Shown here: positions 9,567 to 19,757 of the stretch, one piece after another
How the letters are laid out: the number at the start of each line of letters is the position of its first letter
How positions within the stretch are numbered: the stretch's first letter is position 1
Assembly (NCBI GenBank): GCA_021324155.1
Contig: JAJPJQ010000050.1
Span: forward strand, 1-62,455
Reading direction: 5' to 3'
Length of the DNA: 62,455 nucleotides
DNA from: Pseudomonadota bacterium
GTDB taxonomy: Bacteria; Desulfobacterota; Binatia; UBA9968
Made by a program: the position numbers and the translations under genes
The notes under the pieces: model-generated
The model's input: only the letters and a program-made list of their open reading frames with translations
The model's database searches: none
What the model was told of the DNA's origin: nothing

Positions 9567-9612
9567 GCCCCCGAGAAAGGACTACCGACAGCTGGCTTTG
9601 CTCTTCGGGGGC
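9567..9612 (-). terminator. Rho-independent terminator of the histidine kinase gene
   Basis: On the minus strand GCCCCCGA (9612-9605) pairs with TCGGGGGC (9574-9567), giving an 8-bp GC-rich stem with a loop of about 30 nt. It is followed at once by GTTTTTTCTTGC. The upstream arm lies inside the last codons of the kinase gene, whose TAG is at 9584-9582. The large loop is unusual, but stem, T-run and position fit an intrinsic terminator. Confidence 0.65.
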
Positions 9613-11309
9613 AAAGGCAGGCTTACGGTGAATGTCGAGCCGCGGCCCGGCTCGCTCTCCACTTCGATTTCGCCGTCGAGCAGCTCGACGAGCTTCTTGA
9701 CGATGCTGAGGCCGAGCCCGCTGCCGGGGTATTTCCGCCGATCGACGCCCTCGGCCATGTAAAAAGGCTCGAAGATGCGAGGCAGGTCCGAATTGCGGAT
9801 GCCGATGCCGGTGTCGGCAACGGACCAGACGATCCGCTTCGGCCGTCTGGCGTTTTCAATACCGACGCGCAGTTCAATGCCGCCGGTTTCGGTGTATTTC
9901 ACCGCGTTCGCGAGCAGGTTCTCGAGAATTTCTCTGAGTCGCAGACGGTCGGTCGTGACCCGCGGCAAGCCGCGCGCAACTGTGATTTCGAGACGCAGCC
10001 CTTTCTCGCGCGCCAGAGGCTCAAACGAAAGCTCGAGGTCGTCGGTGACGTCGCGCACTGCGAACTCCTCGGGATGAAGCGGAACTTTTTTCGCCTCCAG
10101 GCGCATGAGGCCGAGAATTTCATTGATGAGCTCGAGCAGCTCCCGCGCATACCGGCCGATGCGCGACAGCGCCTTCTGTTGCTGATCGCCGAGCTTCCCG
10201 TAAGCGCCCTCTTGTAAAAGTTGCTGCGTGCCGATCACGACGTTGAGCGGCGTTCGCAGCTCGTGAGCCATGGTATTTAAGAAATCGGTCTTAAGCTTGA
10301 AGGCGTTCTCCAATTCGGCGGATTTCCGCCGGACTTCTTCGAACAGCCGCGCGTTTTCGACGGCGATCGCGGCGCCGCCGGCGAGTTGCTGCAGAGACCC
10401 GATCTCATCCTGAGAAAATTGGCGTGCTCGGTACGTGAGAACGCGCAGCACGCCGATGACGTCGCCGTTCCGGGAAAGCAGCGGAACTCCAGCATAGCCG
10501 CGAAAGCCGTGACGCGTCTGCCTTTGCGCCGTGCTCGCATCCGCGGGAATCATGTCGGAGACCGTGACCGGTTGACCGCTCTGGAGGACCGATCGGGATA
10601 AGCCGCGGCCCGCGCCGTAAGCAGTCGGCTGGAGCGAGCCCGGCTCCGTGCCTGAGACTCCGAGGGACCGCCATTCGCCGTTGACGATCAGACGCACATC
10701 GGAGACGTCGACCTTCAACACGTCGCGGATTTTTTCGGTGAGTTTCTGCAACAACGTATCGACGTCGAGAACGGCGATATCCTGGCTGAGCTCCTTTAAC
10801 ACCTTCTGCATCTCCTCGCGGTTGCGCGATTCCTCGTACCGCCGCGAGTTTTGAACCGCCAGCGCAAGGATGTCGGCAATCGGCGTGAGGAGCTCGAGCT
10901 CTTTCCGCCCGAAGCGCTTCGGGACGAGGCTCCCCAAGTTTAAAACTCCGAGCAGTTCTTGCTCGGCGATGAGCGGAAGCATGATATACGAGCGGATGCC
11001 GACGCTCCGGTATCTCTGATGCGTGAGAGGAAAACGGTCGTCGTTCAGGATGTCCTCGCAGATAACGGACTCCGCGTTGCGCATCACCCATCCGGTGGCG
11101 GTTCCCATGACCGTGGAAAAGCCCTGCGGGATCGCGGGAGCCGGCAAGCGTGATTCTTCGGCGTATACGGCGAACTGCTCGGCGGTGTCGGCAAGATTGA
11201 TCGCCGCTCGATCATAGGGGACGAGCTTGTGGATCTCTCGGCAAAGCGTTAGGCAGATATCGCTGAGATTCATAATCGCGAAAAAACGTCCCCGGCAATC
11301 AGCGCGCAC
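9582..11309 (-). CDS. GAF-GAF sensor histidine kinase, cytoplasmic
   Basis: 575 residues with no membrane segment. Two GAF domains (about 15-155 and 175-320) and a short coiled linker precede the HisKA domain, with the phospho-acceptor H349 in TMAHELRTPLN. The HATPase domain has the N-box ENLLANAVKY, the G1 box DTGIGI and the G2 box GSGLGLSIV. The GAF domains suggest sensing of a soluble ligand, redox state or gas. The first possible start is GTG 11309. ATG at 11273 (MNLSDICL) is an equally good start, and neither has a clear ribosome site. No cognate regulator is adjacent. Confidence 0.92.
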   Translation of the reverse strand: MRADCRGRFFAIMNLSDICLTLCREIHKLVPYDRAAINLADTAEQFAVYAEESRLPAPAIPQGFSTVMGTATGWVMRNAESVICEDILNDDRFPLTHQRYRSVGIRSYIMLPLIAEQELLGVLNLGSLVPKRFGRKELELLTPIADILALAVQNSRRYEESRNREEMQKVLKELSQDIAVLDVDTLLQKLTEKIRDVLKVDVSDVRLIVNGEWRSLGVSGTEPGSLQPTAYGAGRGLSRSVLQSGQPVTVSDMIPADASTAQRQTRHGFRGYAGVPLLSRNGDVIGVLRVLTYRARQFSQDEIGSLQQLAGGAAIAVENARLFEEVRRKSAELENAFKLKTDFLNTMAHELRTPLNVVIGTQQLLQEGAYGKLGDQQQKALSRIGRYARELLELINEILGLMRLEAKKVPLHPEEFAVRDVTDDLELSFEPLAREKGLRLEITVARGLPRVTTDRLRLREILENLLANAVKYTETGGIELRVGIENARRPKRIVWSVADTGIGIRNSDLPRIFEPFYMAEGVDRRKYPGSGLGLSIVKKLVELLDGEIEVESEPGRGSTFTVSLPLPPKSKASCR

Positions 11310-11464
11310 GCGCGGAGCTCGCCCGCGCCGGCGCGTCGTAGGACACGCGGCGCGATACGGGTTGCAATCGCCTGAAGTCGTTCTCTGCTGGCCGAGATTG
11401 TTTTTGACCCGTTAGATTACTAAAATGAATGCGGAGATTGCAAGGGTTTTGTCAGAAGTTGACT

Positions 11465-12955
11465 ATGCGCTCGATATATAAAAACTATATTGGAGGCCGG
11501 TGGATCGCGGCCGCGTCAGGCGAAACTTTCGAGAACCGCAATCCGGCGGACCAACGCGATTTAATTGGCTTATTTCCAGACTCGGCGGCGGAGGATATTG
11601 ATGCGGCGGCGCGCGCGGCGCGCCGGGCGCTGTCTTCCTGGCGGCTCATTCCCGCGCCGAAGCGCGGCGAAATCATTTTCAAGGCCGGTGAGATTCTCAA
11701 ACGCCGCAAGGAAGAGATCGCGCGCGCGATGACGCGCGAAATGGGAAAAATACTGAAAGAAACGCGCGGCGACGTGCAGGAGGGAATCGACACCGCGTTT
11801 TATGCGGGCGGCGAAGGGCGGCGGCTTTTCGGCGAGACCACGCCGGCGGAACTGCCGGATAAGTTCGCGATGTCGGTGCGGGCGCCGGTTGGTGTCTGTG
11901 GCCTCATCACGCCGTGGAATTTTCCCCTCGCGATTCCGACGTGGAAGCTTTTCCCGGCGCTACTCTGCGGCAATACCGTCATCTTGAAACCGGCCGAGGA
12001 TACGCCGCATACCGCCGTGCTCTTCTTCGAGGTTCTCGAGGAGGCGGGCGTCCCGACCGGCGTTGTCAATCTGGTCCACGGTGCGGGTGAGATCGCCGGC
12101 GCCGCGCTTGTGAACCACCCGGAGGTCAAGCTGATCTCGTTCACCGGCTCTTCTGAAGTCGGCCGCGAGATCGCCGCTTCGTGCGGAAAAAATCTCAAAC
12201 GCGTCGCGCTCGAGATGGGCGGAAAAAACGCGCAGATCGTACTCGAGGACGCCGACTTGGATCTCGCCGTGGAAGGCGCGCTGTGGGGCGCCTTCGGCAC
12301 GACCGGACAGCGCTGCACCGCGACGAGCCGCCTCATCGTGCACCGGGACGTCAAACAGCGTGTCACCGACGCCCTCGTCGCGCGCGCCGAGAAGATCGTC
12401 GTCGGCAGCGGCCTGGACGAAAGCACGGAGATGGGGCCGCTCATCCACGAGGCCGCGCGCGAAAAAGTGCATGGCTATGTAAAGATCGGCAAGGACGAAG
12501 GCGCTCGTCTGTTGACCGGAGGGTCGCTGTACGAAGAGGAGAAATGGATTAACGGCTGGTTTTACCGGCCGACGATCTTTGACGGCGTCGCGCCGTCGAT
12601 GCGTATCGCGCAGGAAGAGATTTTCGGCCCCGTCCTCTCGATCATCGAGGTGAAGAATTTCGAAGAAGCGATCGAAGTATTGAACGGCACGCGTTACGGA
12701 CTTTCGAGCTCAATTTATACCCGCGACGTCGCGCGCGCGTTTCGCTCCATGCGCGACATCGAGGCCGGCATCACGTATATCAACGGGCCGACGATCGGCG
12801 CCGAGGTGCATCTGCCGTTCGGCGGTGTCAAAGACACCGGCAACGGCCATCGCGAGGCCGGCACGACCGTCTATGATATTTTCACCGAGTGGAAGTCGGT
12901 CTACGTCGACTACTCGGGAAAGTTGCAAAAGGCGCAGATCGACAACGCGGAATGA
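11465..12955 (+). CDS. NAD(P)-dependent aldehyde dehydrogenase
   Basis: About 496 residues from ATG 11465 ([13 protein letters not shown]). An upstream in-frame ATG at 11429 adds 12 unlikely residues. The catalytic cysteine is C284 in TGQRCTATS and the general base is E250 in LEMGGKN. The Rossmann-fold substrate/cofactor motifs [12 protein letters not shown] and FTGSSEVGR are present. The closest family feel is 2-oxoglutarate-semialdehyde/2,5-dioxovalerate dehydrogenases. The next gene, an aminotransferase, overlaps by ATGA, so the two probably form a transamination-then-oxidation pair (amino acid or diamine to semialdehyde to acid). Substrate is inference. Confidence 0.93.
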   Translation: MRSIYKNYIGGRWIAAASGETFENRNPADQRDLIGLFPDSAAEDIDAAARAARRALSSWRLIPAPKRGEIIFKAGEILKRRKEEIARAMTREMGKILKETRGDVQEGIDTAFYAGGEGRRLFGETTPAELPDKFAMSVRAPVGVCGLITPWNFPLAIPTWKLFPALLCGNTVILKPAEDTPHTAVLFFEVLEEAGVPTGVVNLVHGAGEIAGAALVNHPEVKLISFTGSSEVGREIAASCGKNLKRVALEMGGKNAQIVLEDADLDLAVEGALWGAFGTTGQRCTATSRLIVHRDVKQRVTDALVARAEKIVVGSGLDESTEMGPLIHEAAREKVHGYVKIGKDEGARLLTGGSLYEEEKWINGWFYRPTIFDGVAPSMRIAQEEIFGPVLSIIEVKNFEEAIEVLNGTRYGLSSSIYTRDVARAFRSMRDIEAGITYINGPTIGAEVHLPFGGVKDTGNGHREAGTTVYDIFTEWKSVYVDYSGKLQKAQIDNAE

Positions 12956-14205
12956 GCGAATTAAAAGTTCCTCACATCAAAGTCAAACCGCCTGGGCCGA
13001 AAGCCCAGGAGCTCATCCGGCGCGACGAGCGCTACACCGCCCCGGCGTACGGGCGCGTGTATCCGCTCGCCGTCAAGGAAGGCCGCGGCATTGCGATTGA
13101 GGACGTCGACGGCAATCTGTACCTCGATTTCACCGCCGGCATCGCCGTAACCTCGACCGGGCATTCGCATCCCAAGGTCGTCGCCGCGATCGAGCAACAG
13201 GCGCGGCGCTTTCTCCATTACTGCGGCAGCGACTTCTACTATGAGCCGATGGCGCAGCTGGCGGAAAAACTCGCCAAGTTGGCTCCGGGAGCTTCGGAGA
13301 AGAAAGTTTTCTTCACCAACTCCGGCACGGAGGCGGTCGAAGCCGCGATCAAGCTCGCGCGCTACGAGACGAGGCGGACGCACCTGATCGCGTTTCTCGG
13401 CGCGTTTCACGGCCGCACGCTGGGCGCGCTCTCGCTTACGGCGAGCCGGGCGACGCACCGCGCGCACTTCGGCCCGCTGCTGCCCGGCGTACATCATGTG
13501 CCTTACGGGATCGAAGGTCTCAAAACGATAGAGACGGAAATCTTTTCCCATGAGGCGGCGCCCGACGAGGTCGCGGCGATTTTCGTCGAGCCGATCCAGG
13601 GCGAGGGCGGATATGTCGTCCCGCCGCCCGAATTCCTTCCGACGTTGGCGGCGCTTTGCCGGCGCCACGGGATCCTGCTCGTGGCCGACGAAATTCAATC
13701 CGGCTTCGGCCGCACGGGAAAGATGTTCGCGTGCGAGCATTGGAACATCGAGCCGGATATCCTCTGCGCCGCCAAGGGCATCGCCAGCGGCCTCCCGCTC
13801 GGCGCGATGATCGCGCGGAGCGAGATCAGCACATGGAAGCACGGCAACCACGGCTCGACCTTCGGCGGCAATCCGGTCGCGTGCGCCGCCGCGCTCGCGA
13901 CGATCGAGCTCGTCGAAAACGGACTCATGAAGAACGCCGCGGAAGCCGGCGCTTATCTGAAGGAAAAACTAGCGCGGCTGAAAATGTCGCGTTCGACTAT
14001 CTCCGACGTGCGCGGCATGGGCTTGATGGTCGGTGTCGAGTTCGCGTCCGCCGAAGAGCGCGAGCGCGCCGTACTCGCATCGTTCGAAAAAGGATTACTG
14101 CTGCTCGGCTGCGGCGACCGCGTGATTCGCTTTTGCCCACCGCTGATCGTAACCAAGGCGGAAATCGATATCGGCGTAGAGATATTCTCGTCCGTGGTAA
14201 AGTAG
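12952..14205 (+). CDS. Class III PLP-dependent aminotransferase (4-aminobutyrate/ornithine type)
   Basis: About 417 residues. The start is ATG 12952, overlapping the stop of the aldehyde dehydrogenase gene. A longer frame from 12889 would lie inside that gene. The PLP lysine is K275 in [36 protein letters not shown] and [14 protein letters not shown] are class III signatures. It transfers an omega-amino group from a substrate such as 4-aminobutyrate, acetylornithine or a diamine to 2-oxoglutarate, and the coupled dehydrogenase would oxidise the aldehyde. The gene converges on an SDR with a 35-bp gap and no strong terminator. Confidence 0.92.
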   Translation: MSELKVPHIKVKPPGPKAQELIRRDERYTAPAYGRVYPLAVKEGRGIAIEDVDGNLYLDFTAGIAVTSTGHSHPKVVAAIEQQARRFLHYCGSDFYYEPMAQLAEKLAKLAPGASEKKVFFTNSGTEAVEAAIKLARYETRRTHLIAFLGAFHGRTLGALSLTASRATHRAHFGPLLPGVHHVPYGIEGLKTIETEIFSHEAAPDEVAAIFVEPIQGEGGYVVPPPEFLPTLAALCRRHGILLVADEIQSGFGRTGKMFACEHWNIEPDILCAAKGIASGLPLGAMIARSEISTWKHGNHGSTFGGNPVACAAALATIELVENGLMKNAAEAGAYLKEKLARLKMSRSTISDVRGMGLMVGVEFASAEERERAVLASFEKGLLLLGCGDRVIRFCPPLIVTKAEIDIGVEIFSSVVK

Positions 14206-14240
14206 CGGTAAGCCTTCGGTAGCGAAGCGCCCCAAAAACT

Positions 14241-14984
14241 TTACACTCCCCAGGCTCCGCTCAAATGGATATTGGCGCCGTTGACGTAGCGCGCCTCTTC
14301 GGAAAGTAAGAATCGGATAGTCGCGACGGCGTCGTCGGTGGAACCGACGTAACCGGCCGGGATGCGCTTCGCCATCGCCGCGGTTTCTTCCGCGGGCGCG
14401 CTGCCGGTGTCGATAAATCCCGGAGAGATCGCGTTGACGGTGACGCCGTGCGGCGCGGCGACCTTCGCCAGCGTGCGCGTGAGCACGAGCACGCCGGTCT
14501 TCGCGATATAGTGCGCGGTCAGGTTCGGCTGCGCGATCATTTGATCGGCGTTGGCCATACTGAAGTTGACGATGCGGCCCCAATTGCGCGTCATCATGCC
14601 CGGCAGCACGGCGCGGCTGAGGTAGAAGACCGGATGGAGGTTGTTGTCGAACATCGCATGCCAGCCTTCGACCGTCTCCTTCAAGAGATCGACACGATGA
14701 TACGGACCCGCGCCGTTGATCAAGACGTCGATGCGGCCCCATTCTTTTTCGACGCGCTCGACCATCGCGGCGGCGGCTTTCGGATCGGACACGTCGCATT
14801 GCGCGGCGAACGCCTGGGCCCCGCTGCGTTTCGCGCTGTCGGCCACCGTAGCCGCCTCGTCTGCGCTCGTCCGGTAGCACACGGCGATGTTCCATCCGCC
14901 GCGCGCGAGATCGAGCGCGACCGCTCGCGCGATGCCGCGGGCACCGCCGGTGATCAAGGCAGTCTTAGCTCCCGTTTCGCTCAT
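14241..14984 (-). CDS. SDR family oxidoreductase with displaced active-site tyrosine
   Basis: 247-residue FabG-like Rossmann protein. The cofactor motif is TGGARGIA near 12-19, the NAG-type motif is NGAG at 90-93 and the active-site serine is S142. The C-terminal SPGFIDTG is normal. The catalytic segment reads TAHYIAKTG, so the tyrosine (Y159) is three, not four, residues before K162 and a histidine sits at the usual tyrosine position (158). I checked this on the nucleotide sequence. Either local geometry compensates or activity is altered. It is divergent from the sorbosone-dehydrogenase-like gene. The substrate is unknown. Confidence 0.9.
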   Translation of the reverse strand: MSETGAKTALITGGARGIARAVALDLARGGWNIAVCYRTSADEAATVADSAKRSGAQAFAAQCDVSDPKAAAAMVERVEKEWGRIDVLINGAGPYHRVDLLKETVEGWHAMFDNNLHPVFYLSRAVLPGMMTRNWGRIVNFSMANADQMIAQPNLTAHYIAKTGVLVLTRTLAKVAAPHGVTVNAISPGFIDTGSAPAEETAAMAKRIPAGYVGSTDDAVATIRFLLSEEARYVNGANIHLSGAWGV

Positions 14985-15096
14985 GAAAAATCCTTTAACT
15001 ATGTCCGCACAAGGTTAAACATCGCGGAACTTCATTGCCGCACGGTCGACTAGCTGGCAATATAACAAACAGGCCCTCGGAGTCATAGGAGGAACG

Positions 15097-16203
15097 ATGC
15101 GCCGGACGATCATCGCCGCTCTCTTCTTTCTCGCTGCCGGGAGACTTTTCGCCGCCGACATAACGGACGCCGAGCTGGCACAGCGCCTGCGCCTGCCGAC
15201 GGGATTTGAGATCCATGTCTTCGCACGCGGCCTCTCCGGCGCTCGCTTTATGACGGTCGGGCCTGACGGATTGATTTACGTCTCGCTGCCCGGGTCGGGC
15301 AGCGTTGCGCGGCTCCACGCCGACGGTGGCACCGTGCGCGCTGAGCGCGTCATCACCGGCCTCGACCGAGCGCACGGCCTTGTCTTTCGTGAAGGCAAGC
15401 TCTATGTCGCCGGCACACGGAAAATTTGGCGCGTCGATCAGTTCCGCGGCGACAGTGCGCCTGGGCGATCGGCGGAAATCGTCTCGAACCTGCCCGACGG
15501 CGGCCATTCGACGCGCACGATCCTGTTCGGCGATGACGGCAAGCTCTATGTCTCGATCGGCTCCTCGTGCAACGTCTGCAAGGAGAAAGATCCGCGCAGG
15601 GCCGCAATCGTTCGGTACAATCCCGACGGAACCGGCGAAGAGATCTTCGCCACGGGGCTGCGCAACTCGGTCGGCATCGCGTGGCATCCGGCAAGCAAGG
15701 AGCTTTGGGCCACCGACAACGGGCGCGATTGGCTCGGCGACGATTCGCCGCCGGAGGAGATCAACATCATCCGCCAGGGAAAAAACTACGGCTGGCCCAA
15801 TTGCTACGCCGACCGCGTGCTTGATCCCGAGTTCGGCAGCGAGGAAATCTGCCGGAAGACGGAGCCGCCGCTGGTAAAGATTCAAGCCCATTCGGCGCCG
15901 TTGGGCCTTGCGTTCTATACGGCCAAGCAATTCCCGGAAGCATATCGCGGCGATCTCTTCGTCGCGCTGCACGGCTCGTGGAACCGGAGCAAAAAAACCG
16001 GCTATAAAGTCATCCGCGTCAGGCTGAAAAACGGCAAACCCGCCGCGCCGGAGGATTTCATCACCGGCTGGCTCAGGCAGGAAAGCGGAGCGGAAACCGT
16101 CTGGGGCAGGCCGGTCGATTTGGTCGTCGGCGGCGACGGCGCTCTTTATCTCTCGGACGACGCTACGGGACTTATCTATCGTATCGATTATCAAAAAAAA
16201 TAG
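15097..16203 (+). CDS. PQQ-dependent sugar (L-sorbosone) dehydrogenase-like protein, secreted
   Basis: 368 residues with a signal peptide (MRRTIIAALFFLAAGRLFA) and a six-bladed beta-propeller of the soluble glucose/sorbosone dehydrogenase family. Signatures are LPDGGHSTRTILFGDDGKLY, the CNVC motif in the calcium/PQQ region, WATDNGRDWLGDD-type residues near 205 and NYGWPNCYADR near 230. It would oxidise an aldose or aldehyde in the periplasm if PQQ binds, but many family members have no proven activity. A strong AGGAGGAACG ribosome site defines the start. No pqq genes are in the window. Confidence 0.88.
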   Translation: MRRTIIAALFFLAAGRLFAADITDAELAQRLRLPTGFEIHVFARGLSGARFMTVGPDGLIYVSLPGSGSVARLHADGGTVRAERVITGLDRAHGLVFREGKLYVAGTRKIWRVDQFRGDSAPGRSAEIVSNLPDGGHSTRTILFGDDGKLYVSIGSSCNVCKEKDPRRAAIVRYNPDGTGEEIFATGLRNSVGIAWHPASKELWATDNGRDWLGDDSPPEEINIIRQGKNYGWPNCYADRVLDPEFGSEEICRKTEPPLVKIQAHSAPLGLAFYTAKQFPEAYRGDLFVALHGSWNRSKKTGYKVIRVRLKNGKPAAPEDFITGWLRQESGAETVWGRPVDLVVGGDGALYLSDDATGLIYRIDYQKK

Positions 16204-16294
16204 CGCCGCAGGACTCGCCGCGAAGCAGTAGCGGTGAGACGTTCATGAGCAATGCTACTGGAGTCCGCTGGCAAAGTTGTGGTAAAAAGACGCC

Positions 16295-17080
16295 ATGGCA
16301 GCCGATCCGCTCAGCATAACAGCCGTTCCGGCGCTCAGGCGGCCGGTCTTGGTTCTTGCCTTCGGCGGCTGGAGCGACGCCGGCGCGTCGGCGACGACGT
16401 CGGTCCGGTACCTCTCCGAGCAGATCATGGCGACCAAGTTCGCCGCCATCGACCCCGAAGACTTCTACGATTTCTCACTGCAGCGGCCGCAGGTGCGGCT
16501 CGCCGACGGCCTGCAGCGGGAGGTTCACTGGCCGACCTACGATTTCCACCACGGCGCCGGCATGGGCATCGACCGCGATTTCGTTTTCGGTATCGGCGGA
16601 GAGCCGCACCTCCGCTGGCGCGGTTTTTCCGAGACGATGCTGCGCGTCGTCCGTGAATGCAAGATTGAGCTCGTGGTCACGCTCGGGGCCTACCTCGACG
16701 AAGTCCTATACACGAGGCCCGTGCCGCTGACCGGCTTCTCGACCGACACGCAACTCATGAACGAGCTGGATCTGCTGCCGTCGCGCTATCAAGGACCCAC
16801 CGGCATTATCGGCATCTTGGGCGACGCGTTTCGAAGAAACAATGTGCCGCACCTGAGCCTGTGGGCGACGCTGCCGCATTATCTCTCCGCCACGCCGAAT
16901 CCGCGTGGCTCGCTCGCGCTCGTGCTGAAGCTCACGCAGTGGCTCGGGCTCCGTGTGGACATCGGGCCGCTCGAGCGCGCCGCGGCCGATTTTCAGAACA
17001 AGGTCAACGAAGCTGTCAATAACGATCCCAACCTCTCGGCGTTTATCCGCGAGCTGAAAAAGCGCGAGTTCGAGCAGTGA
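16295..17080 (+). CDS. PAC2 family protein
   Basis: 261 residues matching the PAC2 (proteasome assembly chaperone 2) fold. It begins with VPALRRPVLVLAFGGWSDAG, has a central TLGAYLDEVLYTRP region and ends in a charged helical tail. Bacterial PAC2 proteins are soluble and mostly of unknown role, with actinobacterial homologues linked to the proteasome. No proteasome or Pup gene is visible here. Instead the gene overlaps a glycosyltransferase by GTGA, tying it to the following glycan cluster. The function in this organism is unknown. Confidence 0.85.
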   Translation: MAADPLSITAVPALRRPVLVLAFGGWSDAGASATTSVRYLSEQIMATKFAAIDPEDFYDFSLQRPQVRLADGLQREVHWPTYDFHHGAGMGIDRDFVFGIGGEPHLRWRGFSETMLRVVRECKIELVVTLGAYLDEVLYTRPVPLTGFSTDTQLMNELDLLPSRYQGPTGIIGILGDAFRRNNVPHLSLWATLPHYLSATPNPRGSLALVLKLTQWLGLRVDIGPLERAAADFQNKVNEAVNNDPNLSAFIRELKKREFEQ

Positions 17081-17784
17081 AGCTCTCCGTCGTGATGCCC
17101 GTCTACAACGAGGCGGCCTCGCTCGAAGAAGCTATCCGGAGAGTGCAGAGCGTCCCTTTTCCGAAAGAGATCATCGCCGTCGACGACGGCTCGACGGACG
17201 GCAGCCGCGACATTCTGCATCGCTTTGCCGCGGGGGCGATCGCCGCAGGCGCTGCCGATACATTCAAAGTATTCCTGCAGCCGTTCAACCAGGGCAAAGG
17301 CGCGGCGCTCCGGACCGGCATCGCGCACGTGACCGGCGAAGTCGTAATCATCCAGGACGCAGATCTCGAATACGATCCCGCCGATTACGAGCGGCTGCTG
17401 GAGCCTATCGTGCAAGGCAAAGCGGACGTCGTCTACGGCACGCGGTTTGCCGGCGGCGGTCCCCACCGCGTGATGTTTTTCTGGCACTATATCGGCAACA
17501 AGATGCTGACCCTCTTCTCGAACGCGCTCACCAACTTGAATCTCACCGACATGGAGGTCGGCTATAAGGTCTTTCGCGCCGAGGTCATCAAGAGCATCAG
17601 GCTCGAATCCGAGCGCTTCGGTTTCGAGCCCGAAATCACGATGAAGGTCGCGAAAATGGGCTGCCGCGTCTACGAAGTGCCGATCTCCTATTACGGCCGG
17701 ACCTACGCCGAGGGAAAAAAGATCACCTGGAAGGACGGAGTCTCGGCGCTGTATTGTTTGATACGGTTTTGGTGGAAGGACTAA
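17077..17784 (+). CDS. Glycosyltransferase family 2, polyprenyl-phosphate mannosyltransferase type
   Basis: 235 residues, GT-A fold. Signatures are VVMPVYNEA at 5-13, VDDGSTDGS near 35, QGKGAALRTGI near 75 and the metal/nucleotide motif QDADLEYDP near 95. It has no membrane tail, like short dolichol-phosphate-mannose synthases. The GTG start overlaps the PAC2 stop. The next gene is a GT87-like membrane mannosyltransferase candidate that would use a lipid-linked sugar. A close paralogue is at 19080-19757 on the other strand. Confidence 0.9.
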   Translation: MKLSVVMPVYNEAASLEEAIRRVQSVPFPKEIIAVDDGSTDGSRDILHRFAAGAIAAGAADTFKVFLQPFNQGKGAALRTGIAHVTGEVVIIQDADLEYDPADYERLLEPIVQGKADVVYGTRFAGGGPHRVMFFWHYIGNKMLTLFSNALTNLNLTDMEVGYKVFRAEVIKSIRLESERFGFEPEITMKVAKMGCRVYEVPISYYGRTYAEGKKITWKDGVSALYCLIRFWWKD

Positions 17785-17801
17785 GGGACGGGCGACTCAC
17801 G

Positions 17802-19106
17802 ATGTCTAACGAACGCTTGACGAAGGCTATCAAAGTTTTCATCGGCGTCGGCGTGCTCGGGCTGCTTTTCGGCGGCGGCATCGCCTATCTTATCCACGCG
17901 CGGTCGTTCATCGGGGACTACGACCATTACGCGCGGATGGGGCGGGGCGTCGTGCAGGGCTTCAATCCGTACGACGTGGACGACGTGCGCTACCGTTGGC
18001 CGCCTTCGATGCCGGTCATCTTCGCGCCGCTGGCTTTCTTCGACGGGATCAACGATGCTGCCACGCGGGTAGGTTATTTATTTCTCACTTATCTTGCCTT
18101 CTTCGACGCTTTGCGCATTCTGATCAGGCGCATTTACGGCAAGCCGCTAAGTCTCTGGCCGATGGCTGGCCGCGTGTCGATCACCATGCCATCGATCGCC
18201 CTCGCGATTATCGTTTTGTCGCGCTTTATCACCGAGACCGCCAAGATCATGCAGGTTACGTTCATCCTGCTGTGGCTCGCCGTAAGAGCGACGGATTACC
18301 TTGAGCGCCGAAAGGAAGCGCGCGCCGCTTTCTTTATCGGCCTTAGCGCGGCGATCAAGCTCACGCCCGCGATCTGGATCGGTTATGCTGCTTTTCGGGG
18401 GCGCTGGAAAGCGGCCGTTCTCTCCCTTCTCGTGATCGCGTTTTTCTTCGTCCTTCCTTTCGCCGTGGTTGGCCCCGAGCGGACCCACGAATATTACGAT
18501 TCGTGGCTCGCGCCGGGAAAATTGCTCAGCCCCATCCCGACGCGTGCTCACAATGTCTCGGCGTTCGCGATGTTCGACCGATGGATCGGCCACGGCCTCT
18601 GGCCGTGGGCCGACGTTCAGATCGACGGGCCGTTGTTTGCGAGCGGCAAACCGGCGGTTATGGTAGTTACGGCCGGGTTTCTTCTAATTCTCGGCTGCGC
18701 CTGGATCTACTACGCCGGCAATCCGTTCCAGGATGACGGCCGCGGCACCTCGATCGCGGACCGGGCGAGCCGCATTGTAGAGGAGGGGCTGGTGATGAAT
18801 TTGTCGCTCTACGCCTCGCCGCTCACGTGGAAGCACTACTACGCGTCGCAGATCTACCTGCTGACCGGTTTGTTCGCGCTCTGGGCAGCCTCCGCTCCGG
18901 GTCGCAAGCGCAACATCGTGACCGGCCTGATCGTCGCCGGAGCGCTCCTGCAGTCGGGCCTGTTGCCCGGACTCCTAGAGGAGACCCTCGAACGTCAATC
19001 GATCATTACCCTGGGGAGTCTCTGCTACTTCGTTGCCGGATTGATTTTTTTGAAACGAAAACGCGTCGACGCGCCGGCTTCAGCGGCGCAGCCGGTACTT
19101 GAGTAG
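17802..19106 (+). CDS. GT87/DUF2029-like polytopic glycosyltransferase
   Basis: About 434 residues from ATG 17802 (MSNERLTKAIKVF); an upstream in-frame start at 17754 would overlap the GT2 gene. About ten hydrophobic segments are present. The first periplasmic loop contains GDYDHYARMGRGVVQGFNPY, with the acidic residues expected of GT-C enzymes. The domain resembles DUF2029/GT87 polyprenyl-phosphate-mannose-dependent transferases. It probably takes the sugar loaded by the adjacent GT2. Its last 27 bases overlap tail to tail with the next gene on the minus strand. Confidence 0.82.
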   Translation: MSNERLTKAIKVFIGVGVLGLLFGGGIAYLIHARSFIGDYDHYARMGRGVVQGFNPYDVDDVRYRWPPSMPVIFAPLAFFDGINDAATRVGYLFLTYLAFFDALRILIRRIYGKPLSLWPMAGRVSITMPSIALAIIVLSRFITETAKIMQVTFILLWLAVRATDYLERRKEARAAFFIGLSAAIKLTPAIWIGYAAFRGRWKAAVLSLLVIAFFFVLPFAVVGPERTHEYYDSWLAPGKLLSPIPTRAHNVSAFAMFDRWIGHGLWPWADVQIDGPLFASGKPAVMVVTAGFLLILGCAWIYYAGNPFQDDGRGTSIADRASRIVEEGLVMNLSLYASPLTWKHYYASQIYLLTGLFALWAASAPGRKRNIVTGLIVAGALLQSGLLPGLLEETLERQSIITLGSLCYFVAGLIFLKRKRVDAPASAAQPVLE

Positions 19107-19757
19107 AGTCCACAGAGCCTGTAGGCCGTCCTTCCAGTTGATCTTCTTACCCTCTGCGACGCTCCGCGGCATGTAGCGGATCGGCACTTCGTGAATGAGA
19201 ATGCGCCGGGCGGCGATTTTCGCCGTGACCTCCGGGCAGAACTCGAAGCCTTCGCATTGAAGATCGAGACTCTTCAGCAAGTCCCGGCGAAAGACTTTAT
19301 AACACGTCGGCTCGTCGGTGATGTGAATTCCATAGAGGAGATTCGTCACCAACGAGAGAAATCTTCCGGCGATATAGAATTTCACGTTCGAACGAGGGTT
19401 CTCGCGTCGCAGGATTCGCGAGCCGTACACGACCGGCGTTTTGCCGTCGACGATCGGCTGAACGAGGGCGTGATAATCGTTGGGGTCGTATTCCAGGTCG
19501 GCGTCCTGAATGAGGACGATGTCGCCGGTCGCGCGCTCCAGGCCGGTTCGAATCGCCGCTCCTTTGCCGCGGTTGCCGTCGTGAAAAATAATTTTTGCGA
19601 CGGGGGAAAAGTTTCTCAGGATTTCCCGCGTCCCGTCGACGGATCCGTCATCGACGATGATCAATTCCTTGTTCAAATCGACCGCCATCACGCGCTTGAT
19701 GATCTCGGCGATCGTCGCGACTTCATTGTAGACCGGCATGATGATCGAAAGCTTCAT
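19080..19757 (-). CDS. Glycosyltransferase family 2, polyprenyl-phosphate mannosyltransferase type
   Basis: About 225 residues from ATG 19757 ([12 protein letters not shown]). An open upstream extension to 19874 adds 39 polar residues not seen in its paralogue, so I prefer the inner start, although neither has a convincing ribosome site. Motifs are [26 protein letters not shown] and [12 protein letters not shown]. It is clearly paralogous to the gene at 17077, sharing the order and spacing of motifs and the ending [13 protein letters not shown]. It probably loads GDP-mannose or another sugar onto a polyprenyl phosphate. Confidence 0.88.
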   Translation of the reverse strand: MKLSIIMPVYNEVATIAEIIKRVMAVDLNKELIIVDDGSVDGTREILRNFSPVAKIIFHDGNRGKGAAIRTGLERATGDIVLIQDADLEYDPNDYHALVQPIVDGKTPVVYGSRILRRENPRSNVKFYIAGRFLSLVTNLLYGIHITDEPTCYKVFRRDLLKSLDLQCEGFEFCPEVTAKIAARRILIHEVPIRYMPRSVAEGKKINWKDGLQALWTLLKYRLRR

